64,000 nucleotides of DNA from Streptomyces sp. NBC_01408 (GTDB lineage Bacteria; Actinomycetota; Actinomycetes; Streptomycetales; Streptomycetaceae): the NCBI RefSeq assembly GCF_026340255.1, contig NZ_JAPEPJ010000001.1:3589001-3653000 (forward strand). The letters are read 5' to 3'. The notes beneath the pieces are model-generated. The model searched no databases, was not told the DNA's origin, and worked only from the letters and a program-made list of their open reading frames with translations. This document shows positions 17,127 through 28,376 of this stretch, one piece after another. Both the position numbers and the translations under genes were made by a program. Each line of letters opens with the position of its first letter. Position 1 is the stretch's first letter.

Positions 17127-18110
17127 GTGGAAGTTTCCTGGACCCTGTGGGCCCTGACCATTCTTGGTCTGTCCCTCCTCATCGGCGCCGATTTCTTCAT
17201 CGGCCGCAAACCCCACGACGTTTCGATCAAGGAAGCGGGCACCTGGACGGTCGTCTGGATCGTCCTCGCCGGACTCTTCGGCCTCGGCCTGTGGTTCTTC
17301 GGCAACAGCCAGGCCTCCCAGGAGTTCTTCGCCGGCTTCATCACCGAGAAGTCCCTGAGCGTCGACAACCTCTTCGTCTTCGTCCTGATCATGGCGAAGT
17401 TCGCGGTGCCCTCCCACCTCCAGCAGCGCGTCCTGCTCGTGGGCGTGCTCATCGCCCTGGTACTGCGGGCGATCTTCATCGCGGCCGGCGCGGCGATCAT
17501 CGCCAGCTTCTCCTGGGTCTTCTACATCTTCGGCGCGTTCCTGATCTACACCGCCTGGAAGCTGATCCAGGAGGCCCGCAAGGACGAGGACGAGGACGAG
17601 TTCGAGGAGAACCGTCTCCTCAAGTCCGTCGAGAAGAAGTTCGGCGTCGCCGACAAGTACCACGGCACCAAGCTCTTCATCCAGAGCAACGGCAAGCGCG
17701 TCCTGACCCCGCTGATGGTCGTCATGCTCGCCATCGGCACCACCGACGTGCTGTTCGCGCTGGACTCCATCCCCGCGATCTTCGGCCTCACCCAGGACCC
17801 GTACATCGTCTTCACCGCCAACGCCTTCGCCCTGATGGGTCTGCGCCAGCTGTACTTCCTCATCGGCGGCCTGCTCAAGAAGCTGGTCCACCTCAGCTAC
17901 GGCCTGTCGGTCATCCTGGGCTTCATCGGCGTCAAGCTGGTGCTGCACGCCCTGCACGAGTCCGGGGTGCACGTCCCGGTGATCTCGATCCCGGTCTCCC
18001 TCGGCGTCATCTGCGGCGTCCTGGTGATCACCACGGTCACCAGCCTGATCGCCTCGAAGAAGCAGGCGGCGGCCGAGGCCGCCGCCCGCCCGGAGAGCGT
18101 CGACGCGTAA
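17127..18110 (+). CDS. terC: TerC/Alx family membrane protein
   Basis: 327-aa polytopic protein of the TerC/Alx group; recent work on relatives supports Mn2+ export or metalation of exported proteins. About eight to nine membrane segments are visible. Conserved acidic motifs lie in membrane segments: GADFFIGRK, SLSVDNLFVFVL and IGTTDVLFALDSIPAI. A charged loop (KDEDEDEFEENR) separates the halves. Start: GTG 17127, 10 nt after GGAGG at 17112; GTG 17118 would leave only 1 nt. The Mn riboswitch leader fits a manganese role. Confidence 0.92.
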   Translation: MEVSWTLWALTILGLSLLIGADFFIGRKPHDVSIKEAGTWTVVWIVLAGLFGLGLWFFGNSQASQEFFAGFITEKSLSVDNLFVFVLIMAKFAVPSHLQQRVLLVGVLIALVLRAIFIAAGAAIIASFSWVFYIFGAFLIYTAWKLIQEARKDEDEDEFEENRLLKSVEKKFGVADKYHGTKLFIQSNGKRVLTPLMVVMLAIGTTDVLFALDSIPAIFGLTQDPYIVFTANAFALMGLRQLYFLIGGLLKKLVHLSYGLSVILGFIGVKLVLHALHESGVHVPVISIPVSLGVICGVLVITTVTSLIASKKQAAAEAAARPESVDA

Positions 18111-18138
18111 GCGGGCCGGGCCCTGAGGCCCTGAAGCC

Positions 18139-19521
18139 CTACGCGGGGGCGGCCGCTTCGGCCGCCCCCGTTTCCGCGCCCGTCCCCGTCCCCGCGTCCT
18201 TGCCCGACCGCTGCCGGACGATCACCGGATTCGTCTCCGGGAGCAGCGCGAAGCAACCCAGGCTGAGCAGCGCGATCGCGGTCAGGTACACCGCCACGCC
18301 CCACGGTCGGCCGGAGCCGTCCGCCAGCGCCGTCGCCACGATCGGGGTCAGCGCCCCGCCCAGTACGCCCCCGAGGTTGTAGCCGACGGCCGCGCCCGTG
18401 CAGCGGATCCGCGGGGCGTACAGCTCCGGCAGGTACGCACCCACCACCGCGAACATCGTCACCATGCCCAGCAGCGCCCCGACGAAGCCCAGCGTCATCA
18501 GCAGCGGGTCGGCCGTGCTCAGCAGCGCCACCAGCGGGAACATCCACAGGGCGCAGGCCGCGCACCCGGCCAGGCACAGCGGCCGCCGCCCGTAGCGGTC
18601 GCCCAGCACCGCCACCAGCGGGGTGACGAGGCCCTTCAGCGCGACCGCGCCCATGATGCAGGACAGCATCACCGTGCGGCCCACCCCGAGGTGCTCGGTG
18701 GCGTACGCGAGGGACCAGGTGGTGACCGCGTAGAAGACGGCGTAGCCCACGGCGAGCGCGCCGCCGGTCAGCAGGAGCAGCCGCCAGTGGCCGCGCACCA
18801 CCTCCGCCAGCGGGGCCTGCGACCGCCGCCCGGTCGCGGCGAGCGCGCGGAACTGCGGAGTCTCCTCCACCGAGCGGCGCAGCCACAGTCCGGCGAGCGC
18901 CAGCAGCCCCGCCGCCCAGAACGGCACCCGCCAGCCCCAGGAGGTGAACTGGGCGTCGGTCAGGGTCGCCGACAGGGCCAGGACCATGCCGTTGGCCAGC
19001 AGGAAGCCTACCGCCGGGCCGATCTGCGGGAAGCTCGACCACAGCCCGCGCCGCCGCTCGGGGGCGTGCTCGGCGGTCAGCAGCACCGCGCCGCCCCACT
19101 CACCGCCCAGGCCCAGCCCTTGCAGGAAGCGCAGCAGGAGCAGCAGGACGGGCGCGGCCACGCCGATCGAGGCGTACGTCGGCACGCAGCCGACGGCCAC
19201 CGTGGCGAGGCCGGTGAGCAGCAGGGAGCCCAGCAGCACCGGGCGCCGCCCGTAGCGGTCGCCGATGTGGCCGAAAACGGCCGAGCCCAGCGGGCGGGCG
19301 AGGAAGCCGACGCCGAAGGTGCCGAACGCGGCGAGGGTCCCGGCGAGCGGGGAGAAGGAGGGGAAGAAGAGCGGGCCGAGCACGAGGGCGGCGGCCGTGC
19401 CGTAGACGAAGAAGTCGTAGAACTCGATGGCTGTCCCGGCGAGCGAGGCCGAGGCGAGCCGCAGCATTCCGGGTCCGGCGGTGCCGGACGGGGTCGGGGC
19501 CGGGGAGGGGTCTTGTTGCAT
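18139..19521 (-). CDS. MFS transporter, metabolite:H+ symporter subfamily
   Basis: 460-aa 12-segment major facilitator of the MHS subfamily (shikimate, proline-betaine, citrate-type symporters). Signatures are GTAIEFYDFFVYGTAAAL in the first segment, a loop RYGRRPVLLG after segment 2, LGGEWGGAVLL, and a second RYGRRPLCLAG mid-protein. The N-terminus is short and Pro/Ser-rich; the C-terminus is Ala/Gly-rich. Substrate unknown. The 3' end overlaps the bidirectional hairpin shared with terC. Confidence 0.85.
   Translation of the reverse strand: MQQDPSPAPTPSGTAGPGMLRLASASLAGTAIEFYDFFVYGTAAALVLGPLFFPSFSPLAGTLAAFGTFGVGFLARPLGSAVFGHIGDRYGRRPVLLGSLLLTGLATVAVGCVPTYASIGVAAPVLLLLLRFLQGLGLGGEWGGAVLLTAEHAPERRRGLWSSFPQIGPAVGFLLANGMVLALSATLTDAQFTSWGWRVPFWAAGLLALAGLWLRRSVEETPQFRALAATGRRSQAPLAEVVRGHWRLLLLTGGALAVGYAVFYAVTTWSLAYATEHLGVGRTVMLSCIMGAVALKGLVTPLVAVLGDRYGRRPLCLAGCAACALWMFPLVALLSTADPLLMTLGFVGALLGMVTMFAVVGAYLPELYAPRIRCTGAAVGYNLGGVLGGALTPIVATALADGSGRPWGVAVYLTAIALLSLGCFALLPETNPVIVRQRSGKDAGTGTGAETGAAEAAAPA
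18145..18169. terminator. Bidirectional terminator hairpin
   Basis: GGGGGCGGCCG and CGGCCGCCCCC form a perfect 11-bp stem with a 3-nt loop (CTT). It follows terC by 34 bp on the plus strand and lies inside the last codons of the convergent MFS gene. Confidence 0.7.
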
Positions 19522-19620
19522 GGAGCAGCAAATACCCCTTCCCCGGCCCTCAGGACGTGCGTTCGGTCATCATCGACCGGAAGGAGTCCATCGAGTACGG
19601 AAGTTGACGCGTGGGCCGGT

Positions 19621-20277
19621 CTACCAGCCGCGCTCGCGCCATTCGGCCAGGTGCGGCCGCTCGGCGCCGAGGGTGGTGTCGTTGCCGTGTCCCGGGTAGA
19701 CCCAGGCCTCGTCCGGCAGCTGCTCGAAGAGCTTGCGCTGCACGTCGTCGACCAGCTGCTCGAAGGCCTTCGGATCGCCCCAGGTGTTGCCGACGCCGCC
19801 CGGGAAGAGGCAGTCGCCGGTGAACACGTGCGGGTGCCCGTGCGGGTCGTCGTAGATCAGGGCGATCGAACCGGGGGTGTGGCCGACCAGGTGCCGCGCG
19901 GTCAGCTCGACCCGTCCGACGCGTACGGTGTCCCCGTCCGCGACCGGGACGTCGGTCGGCACCGGGATGCCCTCGGCGTCGTACGCGCCCGCGTACGTGG
20001 TCGCGCCCGTGGCCTCGACCACGCTCTGGAGCGCGCCCCAGTGGTCGCCGTGCCGGTGGGTGGTGACGACGGACTCGATGCCGTCGTCGCCGATCAGGCT
20101 CAGCAGCGCGTCCGCGTCCGCCGCCGCGTCGATCAGGAGCTGCTTGCCGGTGGCCCGGCAGCGCAGCAGGTACGCGTTGTTGTTCATCGAGCCCACTGCG
20201 ACCTTGGAAATCATCAGGTCCGCGAGTTCGTGCACGTCGGCCGGACCGCCGACCTTGACCGCTCCGCTGTACGTCAT
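19621..20277 (-). CDS. MBL-fold metallo-hydrolase (glyoxalase II-like)
   Basis: 218-aa metallo-beta-lactamase-fold protein. The metal-binding set is complete: THRHGDH (motif 2), HLVGHTPGS (motif 3), FTGDCLF (motif 4) and YPGHG (motif 5). This pattern and length match the glyoxalase II/persulfide dioxygenase branch and a widespread Streptomyces hydrolase. The substrate is not determined by sequence. The upstream neighbour on the same strand is an MDMPI-type protein 42 bp away, so a thiol-related role is possible but inferred. Confidence 0.85.
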   Translation of the reverse strand: MTYSGAVKVGGPADVHELADLMISKVAVGSMNNNAYLLRCRATGKQLLIDAAADADALLSLIGDDGIESVVTTHRHGDHWGALQSVVEATGATTYAGAYDAEGIPVPTDVPVADGDTVRVGRVELTARHLVGHTPGSIALIYDDPHGHPHVFTGDCLFPGGVGNTWGDPKAFEQLVDDVQRKLFEQLPDEAWVYPGHGNDTTLGAERPHLAEWRERGW

Positions 20278-20319
20278 GTGCCGATCCTAGGGGTGCGTGT
20301 TCCGGTGGGGTGCGTGTTC

Positions 20320-21015
20320 CTACAGAGGGGGGAGCTCGGGCAGGCCGTCGCCGGCCATGACGGCGAGGTGGGCGCCCTGGAGGCCGCGCCCGGCCAGCCA
20401 GCCGAGCAGCTCGTCCTTGGGGCCTTCGAGGACCACCGGGGTGCCCTCCGTGCCGCCGGTGTGCCAGACCTGGCCGCCGTAGGAGGCGTTCAGGGTCACC
20501 GGCGGCACCTCCGGACGCCCGGACCAGCGGTCGGCGAGGAAGGCGATCTCCCGGTCGGTGAACTCCCCGGGGAGGTCGCGGAGCTCGTAGCCGATGTTCA
20601 GGTCTACGTGGTGCAGCTCGACCTCGACCCAGCGGCGGAACGGCACGTTGGCGGCGAGGTCCGTCACGCCGTTGCGCAGTTCGACCGTGCGGGACCAGTC
20701 CTGGGCGGGCTCGGTGGTGGCGAGGAAGCGGGCCGCGGAATCACGGAGGTCCGTCAGTTGTTCTTCCAGGGGCCGGCCGGCGTCACGTGCGATGTCCGCG
20801 TCGCGCGCGGAGGCGCTCTCGTACATCGGGCGCCCCTCGAAGACGTTGACGAGCGCGTCCGCGTTGCGTGCGAGGTGGGCCAGGATGTGGCCGCGGCTCC
20901 AGCCGGGGAGATGTGACTCCTCGGCCAGGGCCGCGTTGTCCAGTTTCGCGACAGCGGTCAGCAGTCGGTCCGTGGCTTCACGTACAGATCGCAGGTCGTG
21001 CACATGATCAGTCAT
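20320..21015 (-). CDS. Maleylpyruvate isomerase-family protein (DinB fold)
   Basis: 231-aa mycothiol-dependent maleylpyruvate isomerase N-terminal domain protein. The four-helix DinB-like bundle shows H-x3-W-type residues in LPGWSRGHILAHLARNADAL (typical N-terminal motif), a WVEVELHHVDL motif contributing metal ligands, and a C-terminal MDMPI_C-like region (about 150-231). Such proteins bind metal and mycothiol; the exact substrate is unknown. Start at ATG 21015, which gives MTDHVHDLRS; longer readings enter the uvrA promoter region. Confidence 0.85.
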   Translation of the reverse strand: MTDHVHDLRSVREATDRLLTAVAKLDNAALAEESHLPGWSRGHILAHLARNADALVNVFEGRPMYESASARDADIARDAGRPLEEQLTDLRDSAARFLATTEPAQDWSRTVELRNGVTDLAANVPFRRWVEVELHHVDLNIGYELRDLPGEFTDREIAFLADRWSGRPEVPPVTLNASYGGQVWHTGGTEGTPVVLEGPKDELLGWLAGRGLQGAHLAVMAGDGLPELPPL

Positions 21016-21086
21016 GAACTCGAGCCTAGTGGCTCGTGGCCCGCGGCCACACGATCGGGTGATGCGGTCTGCGGAGTGCCGTAAAT

Positions 21087-21100
21087 CGAATGTGCGTGCT
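21087..21100 (+). promoter_or_regulatory. Candidate LexA (SOS) box before uvrA
   Basis: CGAATGTGCGTGCT agrees at 11 of 14 positions with the Gram-positive/actinobacterial SOS consensus CGAACRNRYGTTYC. It lies 104 bp before the uvrA start and just upstream of a possible -10 TACGCT at 21102-21107. uvrA is a classic LexA target. The right half-site is weak. Confidence 0.35.
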
Positions 21101-21203
21101 ATACGCTCGGAAGTCCAAGGACCCAGTCCATCGCAGAGGGTGCCCCCCATACCCTGGGACGGGGGCCCGTGCCCCCGCTCTCTCAAGAAAGGTGCGGACC
21201 GGC

Positions 21204-24197
<2,994 letters not shown>

Positions 24198-24408
24198 CCG
24201 CTGCGCTGTGCTCGGCGGTGGGGCTCGGCCTGTGGCCGGGCCCCTGCTGCGTGTGCGGCGCCGCGCCGCGCCGCTGCCGGGGGCTCCGCCGCCGGACCCC
24301 CGCGCCTCAAACGCCGGCGGGGCTGGATTGCCCCCGGCCCCGGGCGGTGGCGAGGCTGGGCCCCGGGGTATCGGACGTCGGCGGGGCGGGATGGGCTGGA
24401 GGGGCCGG
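24198..24408. repeat. Dispersed GC repeat between uvrA and a convergent gene
   Basis: At 24279-24327 there is one copy of the GGGGCTCCGCC...CCTCAAACGCCGGCGGGGCTGGA type of repeat (split here to show its ends), the same family as at 29287-29645 and 45186-45232. It separates two convergent genes. No gene is supported in this stretch. Confidence 0.6.
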
Positions 24409-25059
24409 TCAGGTGGCTACGCCCACCGCGTGGCCGGTCGTCGCGGGGTCGGTCAGGGTGGCCAGGAGGGCGTGGGCCACGTCCGCGCGGGGGATGAACC
24501 GGCCGCCGGGGACGTTGCCGCCGATGGTGCGGCGGTAGGTGCCCGTGCCGGGCCGGTTCAGCAGGCGGGGCGGGCGGATCACCGTCCACTGCGTGCGGCT
24601 GGCGGCGATGGCCGCCTCCATCACCGCCAGGTCCGCGTACAGGTCCCGCAGGACCCGCCGCAGGACGGGGAGGAACACCGCCCGCGTGAAGAACCCGTCG
24701 CCCGGCACGTCCGGGCCGACCGGGGCCGCGCTGACGGCCGTCAGCCGGGTCACTCCGGTCCGCTCCATCGCTGCGAGGATGCCCCGGAGCGCCGGACCGG
24801 TGACCGGGGCCGCCTTGGCCTGCTTGTTGTTGGCCGAGCCGAGGGCCGAGACCACCGCCGACCGCCCCTCCAGCACGGGCACGAGCGCATCCGCGTCCGT
24901 CAGGTCCGGCACGACCGCCACCTGGAGCCGGTCGTGCGGCGCCACGGCCAGCCGGGCCGGGTCGCGGACGACGGCCGTCACCTCGTGGCCGGCGGCCAGC
25001 GCCTGCAGGACGACCTCCCGGCCCACGCCGCCGGTGGCCCCGAATACCGTGAGTTTCAT
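24409..25059 (-). CDS. NAD(P)-binding protein, NmrA-like
   Basis: 216-aa atypical short-chain dehydrogenase/NAD(P)H-binding protein. The Rossmann motif GATGGVG is at residues 7-13, followed by the DLTDADAL adenine-binding region. ALGSANN and a TVIRPPRLLN segment match the NAD(P)H-binding (NmrA/HSCARG-like) group, which includes redox sensors and reductases acting on quinones. Start at the ATG giving MKLTVF, 8 nt after GAGAGG. Cofactor binding is likely, activity unknown. Confidence 0.85.
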   Translation of the reverse strand: MKLTVFGATGGVGREVVLQALAAGHEVTAVVRDPARLAVAPHDRLQVAVVPDLTDADALVPVLEGRSAVVSALGSANNKQAKAAPVTGPALRGILAAMERTGVTRLTAVSAAPVGPDVPGDGFFTRAVFLPVLRRVLRDLYADLAVMEAAIAASRTQWTVIRPPRLLNRPGTGTYRRTIGGNVPGGRFIPRADVAHALLATLTDPATTGHAVGVAT

Positions 25060-25134
25060 GGCGCCATCCTCTCCCGGGCGGGCGGAGCCGCGGACGGCTC
25101 CGGCTCGATGCCGGTCCACAGGCCCTGGGTTGTC

Positions 25135-26022
25135 CTAGCCCTCGTCCGTGAGCTCGGCCGCGTACGGGGGCTCCGCGCCCGGCCGGCTACAGGTCAGGGC
25201 CGCCGCGTGCGCCGCGTACGTGAGGACGTCCGGCCAGTCCACCGGGCCGCCGGGCGCGGCCGAAAGCCGGTGCAGCAGAGCCGCGTTGACGGTGTCGCCC
25301 GCCCCGATCGTGTCGGCCACGGCGACCTCGCGGGCCGCCACGGTGTGCTCCGCGCCCTCGCGGGTCCACACCGTCAGCCCCGACGCGCCGCGGGTCAGCA
25401 CCACCGCCGACGGTCCCGCCGCCAGCCAGTCCGAGGCCCGGCCGCCCAGCCACCGCGCGTCCTCCTCCGACAGCTTCAGGACGGTCGCGGACGGCAGCAG
25501 CCGGTCCAGGAACCGCGCCCGGTACGCCGCGGGGTCCGCGATCAGCGCGGGCCGGATGTTGGGGTCCAGCAGGGTCAGCAGCCCGCGCCGCGACTCCCGG
25601 CGCAGCAGGGCCTCGTACGCACTCGCGCCCGGCTCCAGGACCAGGGAGCAGGTGCCGAGCGCCAGGGCCCGTACGCCCTCCGGGAGGGCGGGGGGCAAGG
25701 TGAACAGCCGGTCCGCGGTGCCCTCGACGTAGAAGCCGTACGAGGCCGAGCCGTCCGGGCCCAGCGAGGGCACGGCGAGGGTGGTCGGCTCCGGACCGCG
25801 CTGGACCAGCGACAGGTCCACTCCGGCCGCCCGCAGCCCGGCCAGCAGGGTCTCGCCGAAGCCGTCCGCCGAGACCCTGGAGCAGAAGGCCACCTCGGCG
25901 CCGAGCCGCCCCAGCGCCAGCGCGGTGTTGTACGGCCCGCCGCCGGGCCGCGGCAGTAGCGCGCCCGGTGGCCGCGCCACGGGCACGAGGTCGATCAGGG
26001 CTTCTCCACCGACGACGATCAC
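25135..26022 (-). CDS. PfkB-family sugar kinase, fructokinase-like
   Basis: 295-aa carbohydrate kinase. It starts VIVVGGEALIDLVP, the classic fructokinase-type opening. Family signatures are PRPGGGPYNTALALGRLG (PfkB signature 1 region) and DTIGAGDTVNAAL (signature 2, catalytic Asp). The GTG start at 26022 puts the first strand at the N-terminus; the ATG at 26079 gives a Pro-rich leader unlike the family. Likely phosphorylates fructose or a related sugar; substrate not fixed by sequence. Confidence 0.82.
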   Translation of the reverse strand: MIVVGGEALIDLVPVARPPGALLPRPGGGPYNTALALGRLGAEVAFCSRVSADGFGETLLAGLRAAGVDLSLVQRGPEPTTLAVPSLGPDGSASYGFYVEGTADRLFTLPPALPEGVRALALGTCSLVLEPGASAYEALLRRESRRGLLTLLDPNIRPALIADPAAYRARFLDRLLPSATVLKLSEEDARWLGGRASDWLAAGPSAVVLTRGASGLTVWTREGAEHTVAAREVAVADTIGAGDTVNAALLHRLSAAPGGPVDWPDVLTYAAHAAALTCSRPGAEPPYAAELTDEG

Positions 26023-26133
26023 GCGGGGGAAGTTACCCCATCCGGCGGTGGAATCCGGCGGCGGTATCGTCGGGTGCACGGTTCACCGTGCACCGTGCAC
26101 CACCCGTCGCCACCGTTGCTCCAGGAGACTCCC

Positions 26134-26565
26134 ATGCCCGCGTCGCCGTCCCCCGCCCGCCGTACCGTCCTGCGGGGCGCCGCCGCGCTCGCGGGAGCAG
26201 CGGGCGCCGGAGCGGCCCTCACGGCCTGCTCGACCGCGACCAACAGCGGCGGGAACACCCCGGCGACGCCCACCGCCCCGGTGGAGCTGGGGGCCGCCGC
26301 CGACGTGCCGGTCGGCGGGACCAAGCTCTACCGGGAGCAGAAGCTGATCGTCAGCTGCCCGGCGGAGGGCCAGTACAAGGCGTTCAGCGCCCAGTGCACG
26401 CACGCCGGCTGCGTCCTGGACAAGATCGTCGAAGGCGAGGGCAACTGCCCCTGCCACGGCAGCCGCTTCGACGTGAACACCGGCAAGGTCCTGCGCGGTC
26501 CGGCCACCGACCCGCTGCCCGCCGTCCCGGTCACCGCCACGGGCGGCAAGCTCGTCGCGGGCTGA
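26134..26565 (+). CDS. Tat-exported Rieske [2Fe-2S] lipoprotein
   Basis: 143-aa secreted iron-sulfur protein. The N-terminus has a twin-arginine signal (ARRTVLRG) with hydrophobic core and a lipobox-like LTAC near residue 33, then a Thr/Pro-rich linker. The Rieske cluster ligands are CTHAGC and CPCHGS (two Cys, two His), with a GPATDPLP loop after them. Probably anchored on the outer face of the membrane as an electron-transfer protein; the partner is unknown. Start ATG follows CAGGAG. Convergent with the regulator, 21 bp apart. Confidence 0.9.
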   Translation: MPASPSPARRTVLRGAAALAGAAGAGAALTACSTATNSGGNTPATPTAPVELGAAADVPVGGTKLYREQKLIVSCPAEGQYKAFSAQCTHAGCVLDKIVEGEGNCPCHGSRFDVNTGKVLRGPATDPLPAVPVTATGGKLVAG

Positions 26566-26586
26566 CCCCCGCCGCGCTCGGACCGG

Positions 26587-27552
26587 TCAGGCCCAGTCCC
26601 AGGCGATCCCGAGCAGCCCGCGCCGCACGTCCCGCTCCACCAGGTGCACCGACCGGTGGCGTCCGCTCGGCGTCAGGTCCGCGAGGCCGGTGCGCCGGGC
26701 CCCGGGCCCGGTACGGGCGAACCGCAGGCAGCGCACCGGCAGCGCGGCCTCGTCGAAGCGCACCTGGAGCATGTACTGGCCGCCCGCGTAGCTGAAGCCG
26801 CGCACGTACTCGGTGCTGCGGGTCCCCGTGCCGTCCTCGATCCCGTAGCCGAAGACGTACGTGTCGCCGCGCCGCAGCCGGGCGTCGAAGAGCAGCTCCG
26901 CGACCACCAGCCCGGACTCCGGGTGCCACCGCACGCGGCCCGTGCGGCAGTTCTCGTAGGCCGTCACCTCCACCCGGGACGGGTCACAGCCCGGATCGCC
27001 GTGGTGGACGGCGAGATAGCGGTCCACGCCGTCGCGGTGGGCCCGTACGATCTGCTGCGAATCGCGACCGGACAGCTCGCCCGCGGGCCCGATGCGGACC
27101 CGCTCGTGGTGGCCGACCGAGTGCAGACCCCCGTCCGGCGAGAGGTCCATCGCCTCCAGCAGCCGCTCCACCGCCGCGCCCGCGCTCACCAGCGCCCGGT
27201 ACGAGCGGGCGGCCGGGCGGGCGGGTTCCGAGGGGGACCCGGGCCCCAGGAGGCGCAGGAGGGTGCCGTCCGGCAGTTCGAGGATCTGCTCCAGGGCGCG
27301 GACGGCCCGGAGGGACTCCTTGTGGCGGGGCCGCCGGGCGCCCTGCTGCCAGTAACTGAGGCTGGTGACCCCGACCTTGATGCCGCGCGCCGCGAGCCGG
27401 TGCTGTATCCGGTGCAGGGGCAGCCCGCGTGCGGCCAGGGCGGCCCGCAGGGCCAGGTGGAAGGGGCCCTCGCGCAGCAGCCGGCCGGTTTCCGCCGTGC
27501 CTGGAGTGCGTGCCGTGCCCGCCGTGCCCGCCGTTTCCCCGGTCGGCCCCAT
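26587..27552 (-). CDS. HTH-type (Xre-like) regulatory protein
   Basis: 321-aa cytoplasmic protein. The N-terminal region (about 20-80) resembles an Xre-type helix-turn-helix: LAARGLPLHRIQHRLAARG with VTSLSYWQQGAR as the recognition-helix region. The rest (about 110-321) is an unrecognised domain, including SYRALVSAGAAVERLLEAMD and a FGYGIEDGT segment reminiscent of a sensor. Start ATG at 27552 follows AGAGGAG; the reading back to 27636 is not supported. It is divergent from the protease and its leader carries a 14-bp palindrome, suggesting autoregulation. Confidence 0.7.
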   Translation of the reverse strand: MGPTGETAGTAGTARTPGTAETGRLLREGPFHLALRAALAARGLPLHRIQHRLAARGIKVGVTSLSYWQQGARRPRHKESLRAVRALEQILELPDGTLLRLLGPGSPSEPARPAARSYRALVSAGAAVERLLEAMDLSPDGGLHSVGHHERVRIGPAGELSGRDSQQIVRAHRDGVDRYLAVHHGDPGCDPSRVEVTAYENCRTGRVRWHPESGLVVAELLFDARLRRGDTYVFGYGIEDGTGTRSTEYVRGFSYAGGQYMLQVRFDEAALPVRCLRFARTGPGARRTGLADLTPSGRHRSVHLVERDVRRGLLGIAWDWA

Positions 27553-27563
27553 GGCGACTCCTC

Positions 27564-27577
27564 TGTGAACGTTCACA
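27564..27577. promoter_or_regulatory. 14-bp perfect palindrome on the regulator's leader
   Basis: TGTGAACGTTCACA is perfectly palindromic and abuts the ribosome-binding site of the HTH gene (rbs 27559-27565, start 27552). Its half GTTCACA recurs in the two direct repeats further upstream, so all may be sites for one protein. Confidence 0.55.
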
Positions 27578-27632
27578 CGCGCCGCAGCGGGGGGATCGCG
27601 CCAGGGGCCGGGAGGACCAGGTGAATCCACAG

Positions 27633-27669
27633 CCACCGTTCACACCGCAGCCCCACCGTTCACACCGCA
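27633..27669. repeat. Two 17-bp direct repeats spaced 20 bp
   Basis: CCACCGTTCACACCGCA occurs at 27633-27649 and again at 27653-27669. Starts are exactly 20 bp apart, about two helical turns, so a protein could bind both on the same DNA face. They share CGTTCACAC with the palindrome at 27564-27577 and lie in the divergent promoter region. Confidence 0.65.
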
Positions 27670-27671
27670 AT

Positions 27672-27697
27672 GTCAACGCGTATTGAAGCGTGTTGAC
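27672..27697. promoter_or_regulatory. Inverted repeat embedding divergent -35-like hexamers
   Basis: GTCAACGCG (27672-27680) and CGTGTTGAC (27689-27697) are inverted repeats, 8 of 9 positions matching. The arms contain TTGACA on the minus strand (27676-27671) and TTGACC on the plus strand (27693-27698). Clear -10 boxes were not found, so promoter assignment is weak but an operator is plausible. Confidence 0.4.
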
Positions 27698-27782
27698 CTG
27701 ATCGCGACAACACCCTGATGCTCCTCCACAGCGTCCGGACGCGCTCCTCCACCCCCCCACTCCCCACCTCGGGAGGAACGCG

Positions 27783-28376
27783 ATGCGCAACCGAAACCGG
27801 CGGCTTTCCCTGGCCGCCTTCCTCACCGCCCTGCTCATGGCCCTGTCCACCGCCGGCACCGCCACCGCCGCCCCGGACACCGCCGACCCGGCCCTCGCCA
27901 CCAAGCGCCTGAACATCACCATGCAGGCGCAGCAGAAGACCAACTGGTGCTGGGCCGCCGGCGGCAACACCATCGCCACCTGGTTCGGCCGGAACTACAG
28001 CCAGAACCAGTTCTGCAACGCCGCCTTCAACCGCCAGCAGGGCTACGACTGCCCCAACAACCAGGCCACCCTCGGCAACGTCCAGACCGGGCTGCGCTGG
28101 GCGGGCATCAACTCCGGCTCCTACGTGAACGGCTGGCTCCAGTACTCCACCGTCCAGACCGAGATCAACGCCGACCGTCCGGTCGAGACCCGGATCCAGT
28201 GGTCCAACGGTGGCGGCCACATGCACGTCATCTACGGCTACGACACCGCCAACAGCTGGGTCTACTGGGGCGACCCCTGGCCCTCCAGCGACCGCTACAA
28301 CTGGGCCTCGCACGCCTGGTACGTGGACAACAGCACCTTCTCCTGGACCCACTCCCTCTACCGGATAGGGGCGTGA
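27783..28376 (+). CDS. Secreted papain-like cysteine protease (C39_2-type)
   Basis: 197-aa exported protein. Residues 1-30 form a signal peptide ending in ATAA. The papain-like core has a catalytic cysteine in NWCWAA (C56), a preceding Gln (about Q50-Q51) for the oxyanion hole, His at about 148 in GGHMHVIYGY, and Asp164 in WGDPW as probable third residue. The pattern resembles staphopain/peptidase C39_2-like proteins. Extra cysteines (C78, C90) could form a disulfide outside the cell. The start follows GGAGG. Stop overlaps the next gene's GTG (GTGA). Confidence 0.85.
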   Translation: MRNRNRRLSLAAFLTALLMALSTAGTATAAPDTADPALATKRLNITMQAQQKTNWCWAAGGNTIATWFGRNYSQNQFCNAAFNRQQGYDCPNNQATLGNVQTGLRWAGINSGSYVNGWLQYSTVQTEINADRPVETRIQWSNGGGHMHVIYGYDTANSWVYWGDPWPSSDRYNWASHAWYVDNSTFSWTHSLYRIGA

